A stretch of DNA of 64,000 nt, from positions 1 through 64,000 of the forward strand of contig CBDBCU010000006.1 in NCBI GenBank assembly GCA_965203435.1, read 5' to 3'. This document shows, piece by piece, positions 41,192 to 49,793 of the stretch (positions are counted from its first letter, which is position 1; the number at the start of each line of letters is the position of its first letter). Source of the stretch: CBDBCU01 sp965203435 (GTDB lineage: Bacteria; Chloroflexota; Dehalococcoidia; Lucifugimonadales; UBA3495). The notes under the pieces are model-generated. The model had not been told where the DNA came from. It was given only the letters and a program-made list of their open reading frames with translations, and ran no database searches. The position numbers and the translations under genes are program-made.

Positions 41192-41453
41192 TTATAAATG
41201 AATCCCATATCTGACTGAGTGCCAGATCTTTTCCCCTTGACCAGGAAAAATCTGGATTCAAACCACAGTGTAGATAGGGATATAATGCCCCGAATTAAAA
41301 CGGGATTGCCCTGAAATTGCTCATTCCCGGCGCCCTTTTTGCGTCAATTTACTGTTATAATGGCGGGACAACCTAAAGTTGCCTTGACCGGATTGAGCGG
41401 CCGAATAGCCGCCCCATCCCCATCCCTGGCATAACAACAGGAGGTAAGCCCCA
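41192..41453. other. Spacer upstream of the uvrC operon
   Basis: TATAAT hexamers at 41281-41286 and 41356-41361 lack good -35 partners; the second is the more likely -10 box for the gene at 41454. No other feature seen. Confidence 0.4.
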
Positions 41454-41816
41454 ATGCCCGCTAAAGGTCGTCGGATTGCCTCGCGGCAAGCCCAGCTGGG
41501 CCGCCGCCGGCGGCAGCAAAGCCGTAAAACCGAGGAAAGCCTCGCCGTCAGCGTAGCCGCCCCGGTCGATATTCCGGCGGAAACCGCCGCGCCGGCCAAC
41601 GCCGCCGCCGCTACTCCGGCCGCCGCGGAAACCGCCCGGGCGTCGACCGCCGGCTCCGCGGCTACTCCGGCCCGCGCCCCCCGCCGGCCCGCCGCCGGCC
41701 AAACCCGCACCGACCGCTCGGCCGCCTATACCCACCTCGGCTCCGAAATGCGCCGCATCCTGATCCTGGCCGGCATCCTGCTGGCGGTGCTGATTGGCTT
41801 GTCCTTTGTAATCTAA
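41454..41816 (+). CDS. Small single-helix membrane protein upstream of uvrC
   Basis: A 120-residue protein: a strongly basic N-terminus (residues 1-26), an Ala/Pro/Thr-rich disordered middle, and one C-terminal helix (RRILILAGILLAVLIGLSFVI) that makes it a tail-anchored protein with the rest in the cytoplasm. ATG 41454 follows AGGAGG. It lies 79 bases before uvrC and is probably in the same transcript. No family recognised. Confidence 0.65.
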   Translation: MPAKGRRIASRQAQLGRRRRQQSRKTEESLAVSVAAPVDIPAETAAPANAAAATPAAAETARASTAGSAATPARAPRRPAAGQTRTDRSAAYTHLGSEMRRILILAGILLAVLIGLSFVI

Positions 41817-41895
41817 CCCGTAACCGGCCTTGCCGGGCCCGGGAATTGCAATTCCCCCGGCCCCGGGCCCGGCCGGCCCTTATCGGCAGGAAACT

Positions 41896-43803
41896 ATGTC
41901 CCCCGCCGCCTTATTCGAACACCGCCTCCGGGTCGTCCCGGAAAAGCCGGGCGTCTATATTATGAAAGACGCCCAAAATACCGTGCTGTATGTGGGCAAG
42001 GCCAACATCCTCCGCAATCGCCTGCGCTCCTACTTCGGCGCGGCCAACGGGATGCCGCCCAAAATCCGCCGGATGGTGTCCCAACTGGCCGATTTCGAGT
42101 TCATCGTCACCGACACCGAGGCGGAGGCTCTGATTCTGGAAAACACCTTGATTAAGCGGTATAAGCCGCATTTCAACGCCCGCCTCAAGGATGACAAGAC
42201 CTATCCCTACCTGAAAATCGACCTGACCGAGGACTTTCCCCGGGTCTATATCACCCGGCAGGTCGCCCAGGACGGCGCCCGCTACTTCGGCCCCTTTGCC
42301 ACGGCCAGCAGCGTCCGCCGCACTATGGACTTGGTAAAAAAACTCTTTCCCTACCGTTCCTGCACCAAGACCATCACCGGCAAAGACCCCCGCCCCTGCC
42401 TGGAATACTACATCCACCGCTGCGTAGCCCCCTGCTCCGGCCTGGCCGATAAAGAGGATTATGCCCAGGTCATCCGCCAGGTTATCCTGTTTATGGAGGG
42501 CAACACCGAGGCGGTAACTAGGGATTTGCGCCGCAAAATGACCGCCGCCGCCGAGGAAATGCAGTTCGAGCGCGCCGCCGCCCTGCGCGATCAAATTCGC
42601 GGCATTGACCAGGTCGTCGCGGAACAGCAGGCCAAGGTGGAATCCAATCCCGGCGGCGATACCGACATCATCGCTATGGCCCAGGGGACTAACGAAACCT
42701 GGGTAGAAGTATTTTTCATCCGCCGCGGCAAGCTGATTGGCCGCGACCATTTCTTTATGGAAGGCACCCAAGACGAAAGCCCGGAACGGGTGTTGAGCCA
42801 CTTTATCCGCCAGTTCTACCAATCGGCCCTGGTCATCCCCCCCACCATCCTGCTGCAATACGCCCCGGAGGATCGGGAACTGATTCGCGGCTGGCTCAAG
42901 GAACGCCGCGGTGGGGCCGTCCAGCTGATTTGCCCCCAGCGCGGCCAGCGCAAAAAGCTGCTGGAGGTAGTGGCGGAAAATGCCGTGCAGGGCTTGGCCC
43001 AGCACCGGGTCAAGTGGCTCAGCAATTCCAATGTCATTCAGCAGGCGATGGCTGAACTGCAAGAGGAACTGAGTTTGCCGGCGATTCCGTTGCGGATGGA
43101 ATGTTACGACATTTCCCATGTGCAGGGGACGAACCTGGTGGGCAGTATGGTGGTCTTTCAGGATGGCCGCCCCAAGCCGGCCCACTACCGCCGCTTTCAG
43201 ATAAAGTCCGTGGCCGGCGTGGACGATTACGCCAGTATGCAGGAAATGTTGCGCCGCCGTTTCAAGCGCCTGGCCGACGCTAGGGCTGAGGAAATGGCCG
43301 GCCCGCCTACTGAGGAGGATGATACGGCCGCGGCTGATGGCGGCAAGGGCGGCGGCGGTTCCGGCGCGGCTTGGGGCATTGCCCCCGACTTGGTAATCAT
43401 CGATGGCGGCAAGGGGCATCTGTCGGCCGCCCTGGAAGTATTGCTGGAGTTGGGCCTGGATGATTTGCCTTTGGCGGCCTTGGCCAAGGAAAACGAATGG
43501 CTTTTTGTGCCGCACACTTCCGAACCCATTGCCCTGCCGCGCCAATCCCAGGGCTTGTACCTGGTGCAGCGCATCCGGGACGAGGCCCATCGCTTTGCCG
43601 TCACCTACCATCGCCACCTGCGGAGCAAAAGCAGCCTGCGCTCCTCCATTGACCTGGTCACCGGCATTGGCCCCAAGCGCAAGCGGATGCTGCTGCGGAA
43701 ATTCGGCTCCATTCAGGCCATTAAAGACGCCCCGGTGGACGAAATCGCCGCCGTTCCCGGCCTGACCCGCTCCCTGGCCCTGCGCCTGAAACAAACCTTG
43801 TAA
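41896..43803 (+). CDS. uvrC: Excinuclease ABC subunit C
   Basis: A 635-residue UvrC, the endonuclease that makes both incisions in nucleotide excision repair. The GIY-YIG domain is KPGVYIMKDAQNTVLYVGKA (residues about 14-33); a Cys cluster PCLEYYIHRCVAPCSG follows; the UVR motif near residue 220 (AAEEMQFERAAALRDQI) binds UvrB; the RNase H-like C-terminal nuclease shows ECYDISHVQGTNLVGSM and IIDGGKGHL; a helix-hairpin-helix (GIGPKRKRMLL) ends it. An acidic/Gly-rich insertion lies before the last nuclease strands (about residues 470-495). ATG 41896 follows AGGAA. Confidence 0.95.
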   Translation: MSPAALFEHRLRVVPEKPGVYIMKDAQNTVLYVGKANILRNRLRSYFGAANGMPPKIRRMVSQLADFEFIVTDTEAEALILENTLIKRYKPHFNARLKDDKTYPYLKIDLTEDFPRVYITRQVAQDGARYFGPFATASSVRRTMDLVKKLFPYRSCTKTITGKDPRPCLEYYIHRCVAPCSGLADKEDYAQVIRQVILFMEGNTEAVTRDLRRKMTAAAEEMQFERAAALRDQIRGIDQVVAEQQAKVESNPGGDTDIIAMAQGTNETWVEVFFIRRGKLIGRDHFFMEGTQDESPERVLSHFIRQFYQSALVIPPTILLQYAPEDRELIRGWLKERRGGAVQLICPQRGQRKKLLEVVAENAVQGLAQHRVKWLSNSNVIQQAMAELQEELSLPAIPLRMECYDISHVQGTNLVGSMVVFQDGRPKPAHYRRFQIKSVAGVDDYASMQEMLRRRFKRLADARAEEMAGPPTEEDDTAAADGGKGGGGSGAAWGIAPDLVIIDGGKGHLSAALEVLLELGLDDLPLAALAKENEWLFVPHTSEPIALPRQSQGLYLVQRIRDEAHRFAVTYHRHLRSKSSLRSSIDLVTGIGPKRKRMLLRKFGSIQAIKDAPVDEIAAVPGLTRSLALRLKQTL

Positions 43804-43870
43804 GGCATTTTGTGCCAGCGCGTCTCGAACCGTCATTCCCGCGCAAGTGCCATCCTTACCGCCGCCCCCC

Positions 43871-43972
43871 TACCGTCATTCCCGCGTAAGCGGGAATCCC
43901 GAAATGCCTAATGGGTGGTACGCCGGTATTTGGCAACGCCGTTCGGGATTCCCGCTTACGCGGGAATGACGA
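43871..43972. repeat. Family R1 element
   Basis: TACCGTCATTCCCGC... GCGGGAATGAC, with a diverged middle; a degenerate half copy lies just before it at 43829-43850. Confidence 0.8.
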
Positions 43973-44066
43973 TTTGCGCGGGCATCATCCCTAACTTGCC
44001 AACCCCCGGCCGATTGGGTAACATATTACCGTCTCAAAAATTCCCGGCAATGCGGTGGGCAGCCCG

Positions 44067-44873
44067 ATGCTGAAAATCTCCATTACCTTGCCCAACAACG
44101 CCCAGATAAATCTGGAAACGGCGGATGCGGCGGTCATCGACAAGATTCTCGATGCGGCCCTGCCGGTTATCACCCGCAACTTGACCGGCGCAACAGCGGC
44201 GGTCAATGGCGGCCCGGCATCCGCTACGCCCACTGAGCAAAAGCCGCCGGCCGCCGTACCACCCCCGGCCGCTGTACCGCAACCGCCGCCGCCATCCCCG
44301 GCTCCGGTACAGAATTGGGAAACCGCCGCTCCGGAAGTGCCGGAAAAGGAAACCATCCCATCACCCTGGCCGGCCGCAACCGCCGCCGCCGTTCCGGCTC
44401 CCGCCGCCTTTGCCAAGGCGCCGGAAACGGACCTTGACCCGGAGGAGGAGGAGTGGCCCGCCTTTGACGATGGGGATGAGGACGATGAGGATGACGCCGT
44501 CGTCGCAGCGGAAAAGGCCGCCCTTTCCCGCTTGGCGGTCAATGGCGCGGCGACCGCCCGGCCGGGAATGTTCGGGCCGTCGGGATCGGAACAGGCTTTC
44601 ATTGACTTCTGCCGGGAAGCCAGCCCCCTGGGCGATATGCGCCGGGTAGTAGTAGCCGCCGAGGCCGCCAGCCGCTACCTGGGGATGAGCGGCGTCGATG
44701 CCCAGGGCTTGGGCCATCTCTTTAACCTGGCCGGCTGGCCGCAGGCCCACAGCTTTACCCAGACCCTCCGCAACGCCGCCCGCAGCAAATTCCGCTGGCT
44801 GGAGCGGGTGCCGGGCCGGGCCGGCTACTACGCCGTCACCGACCTGGGCCGCAAAACGGCTTTGGGGGAGTAG
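44067..44873 (+). CDS. Hypothetical protein with acidic linker
   Basis: A 268-residue cytoplasmic protein. Residues 1-35 (MLKISITLPNNAQINLETADAAVIDKIL) form a small alpha/beta piece; a Pro/Ala-rich and then very acidic linker (FDDGDEDDEDD) covers about residues 50-155; the last 95 residues (SEQAFIDFCREASPLGDMRRVVVAAEAASRYL... YYAVTDLGRKTALGE) look like a winged helix. No family recognised. ATG 44067 is used; GTG 44055 in frame is possible. Confidence 0.6.
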   Translation: MLKISITLPNNAQINLETADAAVIDKILDAALPVITRNLTGATAAVNGGPASATPTEQKPPAAVPPPAAVPQPPPPSPAPVQNWETAAPEVPEKETIPSPWPAATAAAVPAPAAFAKAPETDLDPEEEEWPAFDDGDEDDEDDAVVAAEKAALSRLAVNGAATARPGMFGPSGSEQAFIDFCREASPLGDMRRVVVAAEAASRYLGMSGVDAQGLGHLFNLAGWPQAHSFTQTLRNAARSKFRWLERVPGRAGYYAVTDLGRKTALGE

Positions 44874-45019
44874 CCGCAGTGTCAGTTTGATTAAGCCTTG
44901 CCCGGTTATTTCGATCCTTATGCTGAAAGGAAAACGCCAATTCCCCGGCATTGATTCTCTGTAACCTTGCGGCCCAATCCCCTATAATGGAATCATCCGC
45001 CAAGAAAGGAGGTTGTTCG

Positions 45020-45286
45020 ATGCCGGAAAAGGCAACGGCTGAGGAAATCGAAACCCGCGGCCATGCCCGCTACCTGGAATTGCGGGAGCAACTGGAAACC
45101 GACCACTTCGGCCAAATCATCGTCATTGACATCTACAGCGGCGACTACGAAGTAGCCCCCGACGATCTGACCGCTACCCTGCGGATGTTTGCGCGGCGGC
45201 CCGACGCCCTCACCTGGGGCGAGCGCATTGGCGGCGGCGGGGTCTATGTGGTCAACGAAAGGATTTCCTTTGTCCTCGGAAATTAA
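45020..45286 (+). CDS. Small protein paired with an aspartic protease
   Basis: An 88-residue protein with a helical start (ATAEEIETRGHARYLELREQLETD), then QIIVIDIYSGDYEVAPDDL and a C-terminal GGGVYVVNERISFVLGN. It overlaps the following clan AA protease gene by 17 bases. This two-gene arrangement recurs in cyanobacteria and Chloroflexota and has been listed among toxin-antitoxin-like pairs; the role is not settled. ATG 45020 follows AAAGGAGG, with TATAAT at 44983-44988. Confidence 0.7.
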   Translation: MPEKATAEEIETRGHARYLELREQLETDHFGQIIVIDIYSGDYEVAPDDLTATLRMFARRPDALTWGERIGGGGVYVVNERISFVLGN

Positions 45287-45677
45287 GGGCCAAGTAGTCC
45301 TGCTGGGCCGCATCGAGCGATTCAACCTCTTGGAGCCGCGCATTGAACTGCTCGTTGCCGGCCCCGAGCTGCGCTTCCAACCGATGGAGTGCGTAGTGGA
45401 TACCGGCTTTACCGGTTGGTTGACGCTGCCCGCTCAGTTAGTCCAGGATCTGGGGTTGAATTACTACGGCAGCCGCGACAGCACCATAGCTGACGGGCGT
45501 CAAATCCGCATTGAAACCTACCAAGCCTTTGCGCGGTGGAACGACCGGCCGGTTCCGATTCTGGTCCACCGGTCGGAAAACCCGCGCCCCTTGATAGGGG
45601 CGGCGATGCTCGAAAACTGCCGTCTGATTGTTGATATGTGGCCGGGCGGCGGCGTAACCATAGTTCCCAATCCCTGA
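45270..45677 (+). CDS. Clan AA aspartic protease
   Basis: A 135-residue retropepsin-like protein: the catalytic motif is CVVDTGFTGWLTLP (D-T-G) and the second hydrophobic loop is PLIGAAMLENCRLIVDM. At this size it would act as a dimer, as retropepsins do. The start is TTG 45270 with AAAGG upstream, inside the preceding gene, so the two are translationally coupled. Confidence 0.8.
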   Translation: MSSEIKGQVVLLGRIERFNLLEPRIELLVAGPELRFQPMECVVDTGFTGWLTLPAQLVQDLGLNYYGSRDSTIADGRQIRIETYQAFARWNDRPVPILVHRSENPRPLIGAAMLENCRLIVDMWPGGGVTIVPNP

Positions 45678-45786
45678 ACCCCCCGCCCTCCCTCAAACCC
45701 GCCCTTTCCCTCCCTCAATCCCCCATCCCTCCCGCAAATGTGCTAATATATTCCCCAACCGCCCAACGGAAAGGAGAAGTTTCGTT

Positions 45787-47199
45787 ATGCAAATGTATAT
45801 CAACGGCCAGTGGGTTGACCGGGCCGCGACTATGCCCGTCTATAATCCCTTTGACGGTTCCGTCATCGACACCGTCCCCCGGGGCAGCGCCGCCGATGTG
45901 GACGCCGCCATTGCCAGCGCGGCCCGCGGGGCCGCCGTAATGGCGAAACTGCCCGCCTTCGAGCGCTACGCCATCCTCCGCCGCGCCGCCGACCTTATGG
46001 CGGAACGGGTCGAGGACCTGGGCCGCACCATCACTATGGAGGAGGGCAAGGTTATCGCCGAGGGCCGCGGCGAAGTCCTGCGCGCCATTCAGACCATCAC
46101 CCTCTCCGCTGAGGAAGCCAAGCGCCTGCACGGGGAAACGGTGCCGCTGGACGCCGCCCCCGGCAATACCACCCAATTCGGCTTTACCATCCGCGTGCCG
46201 GTGGGCGTCGTGGCCGCCATTGCCCCCTTTAACTTTCCCCTCAACCTGGTCTGCCACAAAGTCGGCCCGGCCCTGGCCGCCGGCAACGCCGTCGTCCTCA
46301 AGCCGGCCGGCGATACCCCTTTGTCTGGCCTCAAGCTGACCGAAATCCTGCTCGAAGCCGGCCTGCCCCCGGAAGCTATCCAATGCGTTACCGGCTCCGG
46401 AGCGGAAATCGGCGATGCCATCACCAGCGACCCCCGCGTCCGCAAAATCACCTTTACCGGCAGCATGGAAGTGGGCGACCGCATCTGCCGCACCGCCGGC
46501 ATTAAAAAGGTTACGATGGAACTGGGTTCCAACAGCCCCCTGATTGTGATGGCCGACGCCGACATTGAAAAGGTCGCCGCCGCTACCGTGGCCAGCGGCT
46601 TTGCCAATGCCGGCCAGGTCTGCATCTCTACCCAGCGGGTGCTGGCCGACCGCCGCATCTACGCCGATTTCCTTGACGCCCTCAAAGCCCCGGCCGAAGC
46701 CTTTGCCACCGGCGATCCCCTCGACGAATCCATCAAAATGGGGCCGATGATTCGGGAATCCGACGCTTCCCGGGTGCGGCAGTGGATTGACGAGGCGGTA
46801 GGCCAAGGCGCGCGGGTCGTGGCCGGCGGCGACCAGGAGGGTACCATCCACGCCCCCACCGTGGTGGCGGATGTCCGGCCTGAGATGCGCCTTTCCCGGG
46901 AGGAACTGTTCGGCCCGGCCGTGGGCGTCAGCGCGTTCAGCGACATTGACGAAGCCATCGCTATGGCTAACGATACCCGGTTCGGCCTGGCCGCCGGCAT
47001 CTTTACCCAGAATGTGGATTGGGCCATGCGCTTTGCCCAGGAAGTTCATTCCGGCAATCTGCACATCAATTCCCATCCCCAGTGGCGCGCCGACCTGATG
47101 CCCTACGGCGGCCTCAAAGACAGCGGGATGGGCAAGGAAGGCCCCGGCTACGCCATCGCCGAAATGACCGAGCTGAAAATGGTGGTTTTCCACCTGTAA
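45787..47199 (+). CDS. NAD(P)-dependent aldehyde dehydrogenase
   Basis: A 470-residue aldehyde dehydrogenase. The nucleotide-binding region has APFNFPLNL and KPAGDTPLSG, FTGSMEVG lies next to it, the catalytic base Glu is in VTMELGSNSP and the catalytic Cys in FANAGQVCISTQRV; GPMIRESDASRV, EELFGPAVGV and HSGNLHINSHPQWRADLMPYGG complete the fold. It is closest to the lactaldehyde/glycolaldehyde-type group. ATG 45787 follows AAAGGAG. The gene is single; substrate unknown. Confidence 0.9.
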   Translation: MQMYINGQWVDRAATMPVYNPFDGSVIDTVPRGSAADVDAAIASAARGAAVMAKLPAFERYAILRRAADLMAERVEDLGRTITMEEGKVIAEGRGEVLRAIQTITLSAEEAKRLHGETVPLDAAPGNTTQFGFTIRVPVGVVAAIAPFNFPLNLVCHKVGPALAAGNAVVLKPAGDTPLSGLKLTEILLEAGLPPEAIQCVTGSGAEIGDAITSDPRVRKITFTGSMEVGDRICRTAGIKKVTMELGSNSPLIVMADADIEKVAAATVASGFANAGQVCISTQRVLADRRIYADFLDALKAPAEAFATGDPLDESIKMGPMIRESDASRVRQWIDEAVGQGARVVAGGDQEGTIHAPTVVADVRPEMRLSREELFGPAVGVSAFSDIDEAIAMANDTRFGLAAGIFTQNVDWAMRFAQEVHSGNLHINSHPQWRADLMPYGGLKDSGMGKEGPGYAIAEMTELKMVVFHL

Positions 47200-47219
47200 C
47201 CGATCCAAGGCTGGCAATA

Positions 47220-47422
47220 TCCGGTTGTCGCTGCCTATCCGTCCATCCTGAACCTGTTAAAGGGTTGCCCGGAACAGGTTGTCGGAGGGCTGATTTATTC
47301 CGCTCATCCTGAACTTGTTGAAGGATGGCCCGGAACTGGTTGCCCGGACATCCTGACCGCTCATCCTGAACGGGTGGCCGGAGGGCTGATTTATTCCGCT
47401 CATCCTGAACTTGTTGAAGGAT
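47220..47422. repeat. Cluster of R2 motifs
   Basis: Full copies at 47303-47327 and 47399-47422 with degenerate ones between (near 47243 and 47358), arranged as direct repeats of a longer unit that includes GGAGGGCTGATTTATTCCG. Confidence 0.7.
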
Positions 47423-47529
47423 AAGCGGAATAAATCGGCCGGCCGGGAAAGCGGCCGACCCTGTCTTGCCGTAGTATAATGGCAAGAAATCCTGCCGGGT
47501 AAGAGACGACTCCTTTGCGAAAAGCTGCA

Positions 47530-48714
47530 ATGAAAACCATCCTTGCCCCCCTGCTGGCTTTGGCCTTGGCCGCGGCCTTGGTTGCCTGCGGTCAAGGGGA
47601 AAGCGCGCCCACGCCGGTTATCGTCGAACGGGAAGTAGAGGTCATCCGCGAAGTAGAAGTGCCGGTCGAGGTCGTCCGCGAAGTGGAAGTGCCGGTAGAA
47701 GTCGTCCGCGAGGTAAAAGTGCCGGTGGTCGAGGAAGTAATCCGCGAGGTGCCGGTAGAAGTGCTGGTGACGGCTCCGGCGCTTACCCCAACGCCCTATC
47801 CCACGGCCACGCCGCGCCCTACCTACACGCCCTATCCCACGCCGACTTTACCCCCGGAGCAGTTCCGCTGGCTGCGCTGCCACGACGACTATTGGATTAA
47901 GCGCACTCCGGAGGCTATCAACAGCGAGGGATACAATGGCTGCGCGGCGGCTACCCTGGACACCTTTGACTGGCTGGCTACCAGCGCCGCCGTCGAGCGC
48001 CGGCCGATTACCCTGCCCCACACCGGCGAGGTTATGCTCCTGATCGCCCGCGGCGCGGCCGCCGGTGCCGACTTTGCCCCTTTCGCTATGGATACTTTCG
48101 AGCAGGAAGTGCGCGCCATTGAGGATTACCTGGGCCTGCCCTATCCCACCCGAACCTTGCGACTGGTATTTATCCCGCCCACCGACGAATATGCCGGCGC
48201 CTTTCATCCCGGCTATATTGCGGTGAACTCCACCTGCGCCGCCTCCGCGTACTGCCTTTCGATTACCCTGTCCCACGAAGTAACCCATTACCATTTCAAT
48301 ACCACCTCAATGCTGATCCGCGAGGGGACGGCGGTTTTCGTCGAGGATTATCTGCGCTACCAGCGGCACGGCGTAGCCGAAGGTCTGGCGATGGGGCCGG
48401 TTTTGACTGATGGCCGGCCGGAATGTGACGGCTATAATCGCATCGGCAAATGGCTCGCCAGCGACCAGTCCGACTTGAGCTGCGCCTACTACTTCGGCCA
48501 TGTCCTGTTCCATCAGCTGTACCTGGATCTCGACGAAAGGGAATTCAAGGCCGGTCTCCGCCGCCTGAATCAAATAGTCTTGGACAGCACCGTCAACATC
48601 GTCCACGGCCATCACCGGATTTATGGCAATTTGCCGCCCACGACGCCCTTGCCGGAAGTGCGCGCGGCCTTTCCCAGCCCCCGCGCCCAGGAAACCATTG
48701 ATTCCCTTTGGTAG
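47530..48714 (+). CDS. Lipoprotein with zinc-metallopeptidase motif
   Basis: A 394-residue lipoprotein: signal peptide MKTILAPLLALALAAALVAC with lipobox LVAC, an unusual repeated EVEVPVEVVR stretch (residues about 32-80), a short TPYPTATPRPTYTPYPT linker, and a C-terminal catalytic domain. SITLSHEVTHYHFN contains HExxH-like HEVTH, and IREGTAVFVEDYL supplies a Glu downstream, the layout of gluzincin (peptidase MA-like) enzymes. It would act outside the membrane. ATG 47530; TATAAT lies at 47475-47480. The same linker type occurs in the 29971 and 30984 genes. Confidence 0.8.
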   Translation: MKTILAPLLALALAAALVACGQGESAPTPVIVEREVEVIREVEVPVEVVREVEVPVEVVREVKVPVVEEVIREVPVEVLVTAPALTPTPYPTATPRPTYTPYPTPTLPPEQFRWLRCHDDYWIKRTPEAINSEGYNGCAAATLDTFDWLATSAAVERRPITLPHTGEVMLLIARGAAAGADFAPFAMDTFEQEVRAIEDYLGLPYPTRTLRLVFIPPTDEYAGAFHPGYIAVNSTCAASAYCLSITLSHEVTHYHFNTTSMLIREGTAVFVEDYLRYQRHGVAEGLAMGPVLTDGRPECDGYNRIGKWLASDQSDLSCAYYFGHVLFHQLYLDLDEREFKAGLRRLNQIVLDSTVNIVHGHHRIYGNLPPTTPLPEVRAAFPSPRAQETIDSLW

Positions 48715-48809
48715 CGCCAAATCCAAGCCGTTGCGACTTTGCCGGCGGAAATAAATCCTTGCCCGGCATTAAGCGATTCAACCCGCCTTAAAGGAGTCCC
48801 GCCACAACT

Positions 48810-49562
48810 ATGGGAATGGAAATCATCACTGACCCGCCGCGCCGCGCCCTGGTCGTTACCCCCCATCCCGATGACGCCGAGGGCGGCTGCGGCGCTACTA
48901 TGGCGAAGTGGGTTAAGGAATCCGCAACCCAAATCGTGGTAGCCCTGTGTACCAACGGCGACAAAGGCACTTCCGACCGGGCAATGGCCCCGGCCGCCCT
49001 GGCTGCAATCCGGGAACAGGAACAGCGCAACGCCGCCGAATACCTGGGCGTCCAAGAAGTGGTCTTTCTGCGTCATCCGGACGGCGGTCTGGAGGATACG
49101 ATGCAATTTCGGGGGGAAGTAGTGCGGGAAATCCGCCGCCACCGCCCGGAAGTTATTTTCTGCATCGACCCTTACCGCATTAAAAGCCACACCCACCGCG
49201 ACCACCGCATAAGCGGCCAGGTTGCTATCGACGCCGCCTACACCTACGCCTGGAGCTACAATCAGTTTCCGGAGCAAATCACTGCGGAGGGGCTGCAACC
49301 CCACCGGGTCACCGCCGCCTATCTGTGGGGGACCGAGGATGCCGATGTTTTCGTCGCGGTCGACGATTATATCGAAAAGAAAGCCGAATCCCTCGGCCGC
49401 CACGCCAGCCAGATGCTGCGGCGCACCCCGGAGCAGCGCCTGGCGCGGATTAGGGAAAGCACCGCCCGCCAAGGCCAAGGGGTAGGATTGGCCCACGCCG
49501 AGGGTTTCCGCCGCCTATCCTTTAAGCCCGATTCCCTGGAATGGCGGCTCTTTAATTCCTGA
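48810..49562 (+). CDS. PIG-L family (LmbE-like) deacetylase
   Basis: A 250-residue zinc-dependent N-acetylglucosaminyl deacetylase-like protein. VVTPHPDDAEGGCG holds the H-P-D-D zinc and base residues, FLRHPDGGL follows, and IKSHTHRDHRISGQVAIDAAY supplies the H-x-D-H. In Actinobacteria such enzymes act in mycothiol synthesis; here glycan or glycoconjugate substrates are possible. Starts at ATG 48810 or 48816, with AAAGGAG upstream. It follows the peptidase gene but is separated by 95 bases. Confidence 0.88.
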   Translation: MGMEIITDPPRRALVVTPHPDDAEGGCGATMAKWVKESATQIVVALCTNGDKGTSDRAMAPAALAAIREQEQRNAAEYLGVQEVVFLRHPDGGLEDTMQFRGEVVREIRRHRPEVIFCIDPYRIKSHTHRDHRISGQVAIDAAYTYAWSYNQFPEQITAEGLQPHRVTAAYLWGTEDADVFVAVDDYIEKKAESLGRHASQMLRRTPEQRLARIRESTARQGQGVGLAHAEGFRRLSFKPDSLEWRLFNS

Positions 49563-49581
49563 ACGGAATGGGCGGATTCCG

Positions 49582-49772
49582 CTCATCCTGAACTTGTTGA
49601 AGGGTCATCCTGAACTTGTCGAAGTACCGCCCTGACCTGTTGCCGGACTAACCGGCGGCCTGCAAAAGGAAACAAAATCCGCTCATCCTGAACTTGTTGA
49701 AGGATGGCACGCGGCCACTAAAGAGAACCGCTCGGTTACGCGACATTCATCCTTCAACAAGTTCAGGATGAG
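49582..49772. repeat. Cluster of R2 motifs
   Basis: Copies at 49582-49605 and 49682-49706 (direct), 49748-49772 (inverse), plus a partial one at 49606-49622, between two convergent genes. Confidence 0.7.
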
Positions 49773-49793
49773 CGGAATAAGGAAACCTCCCCC

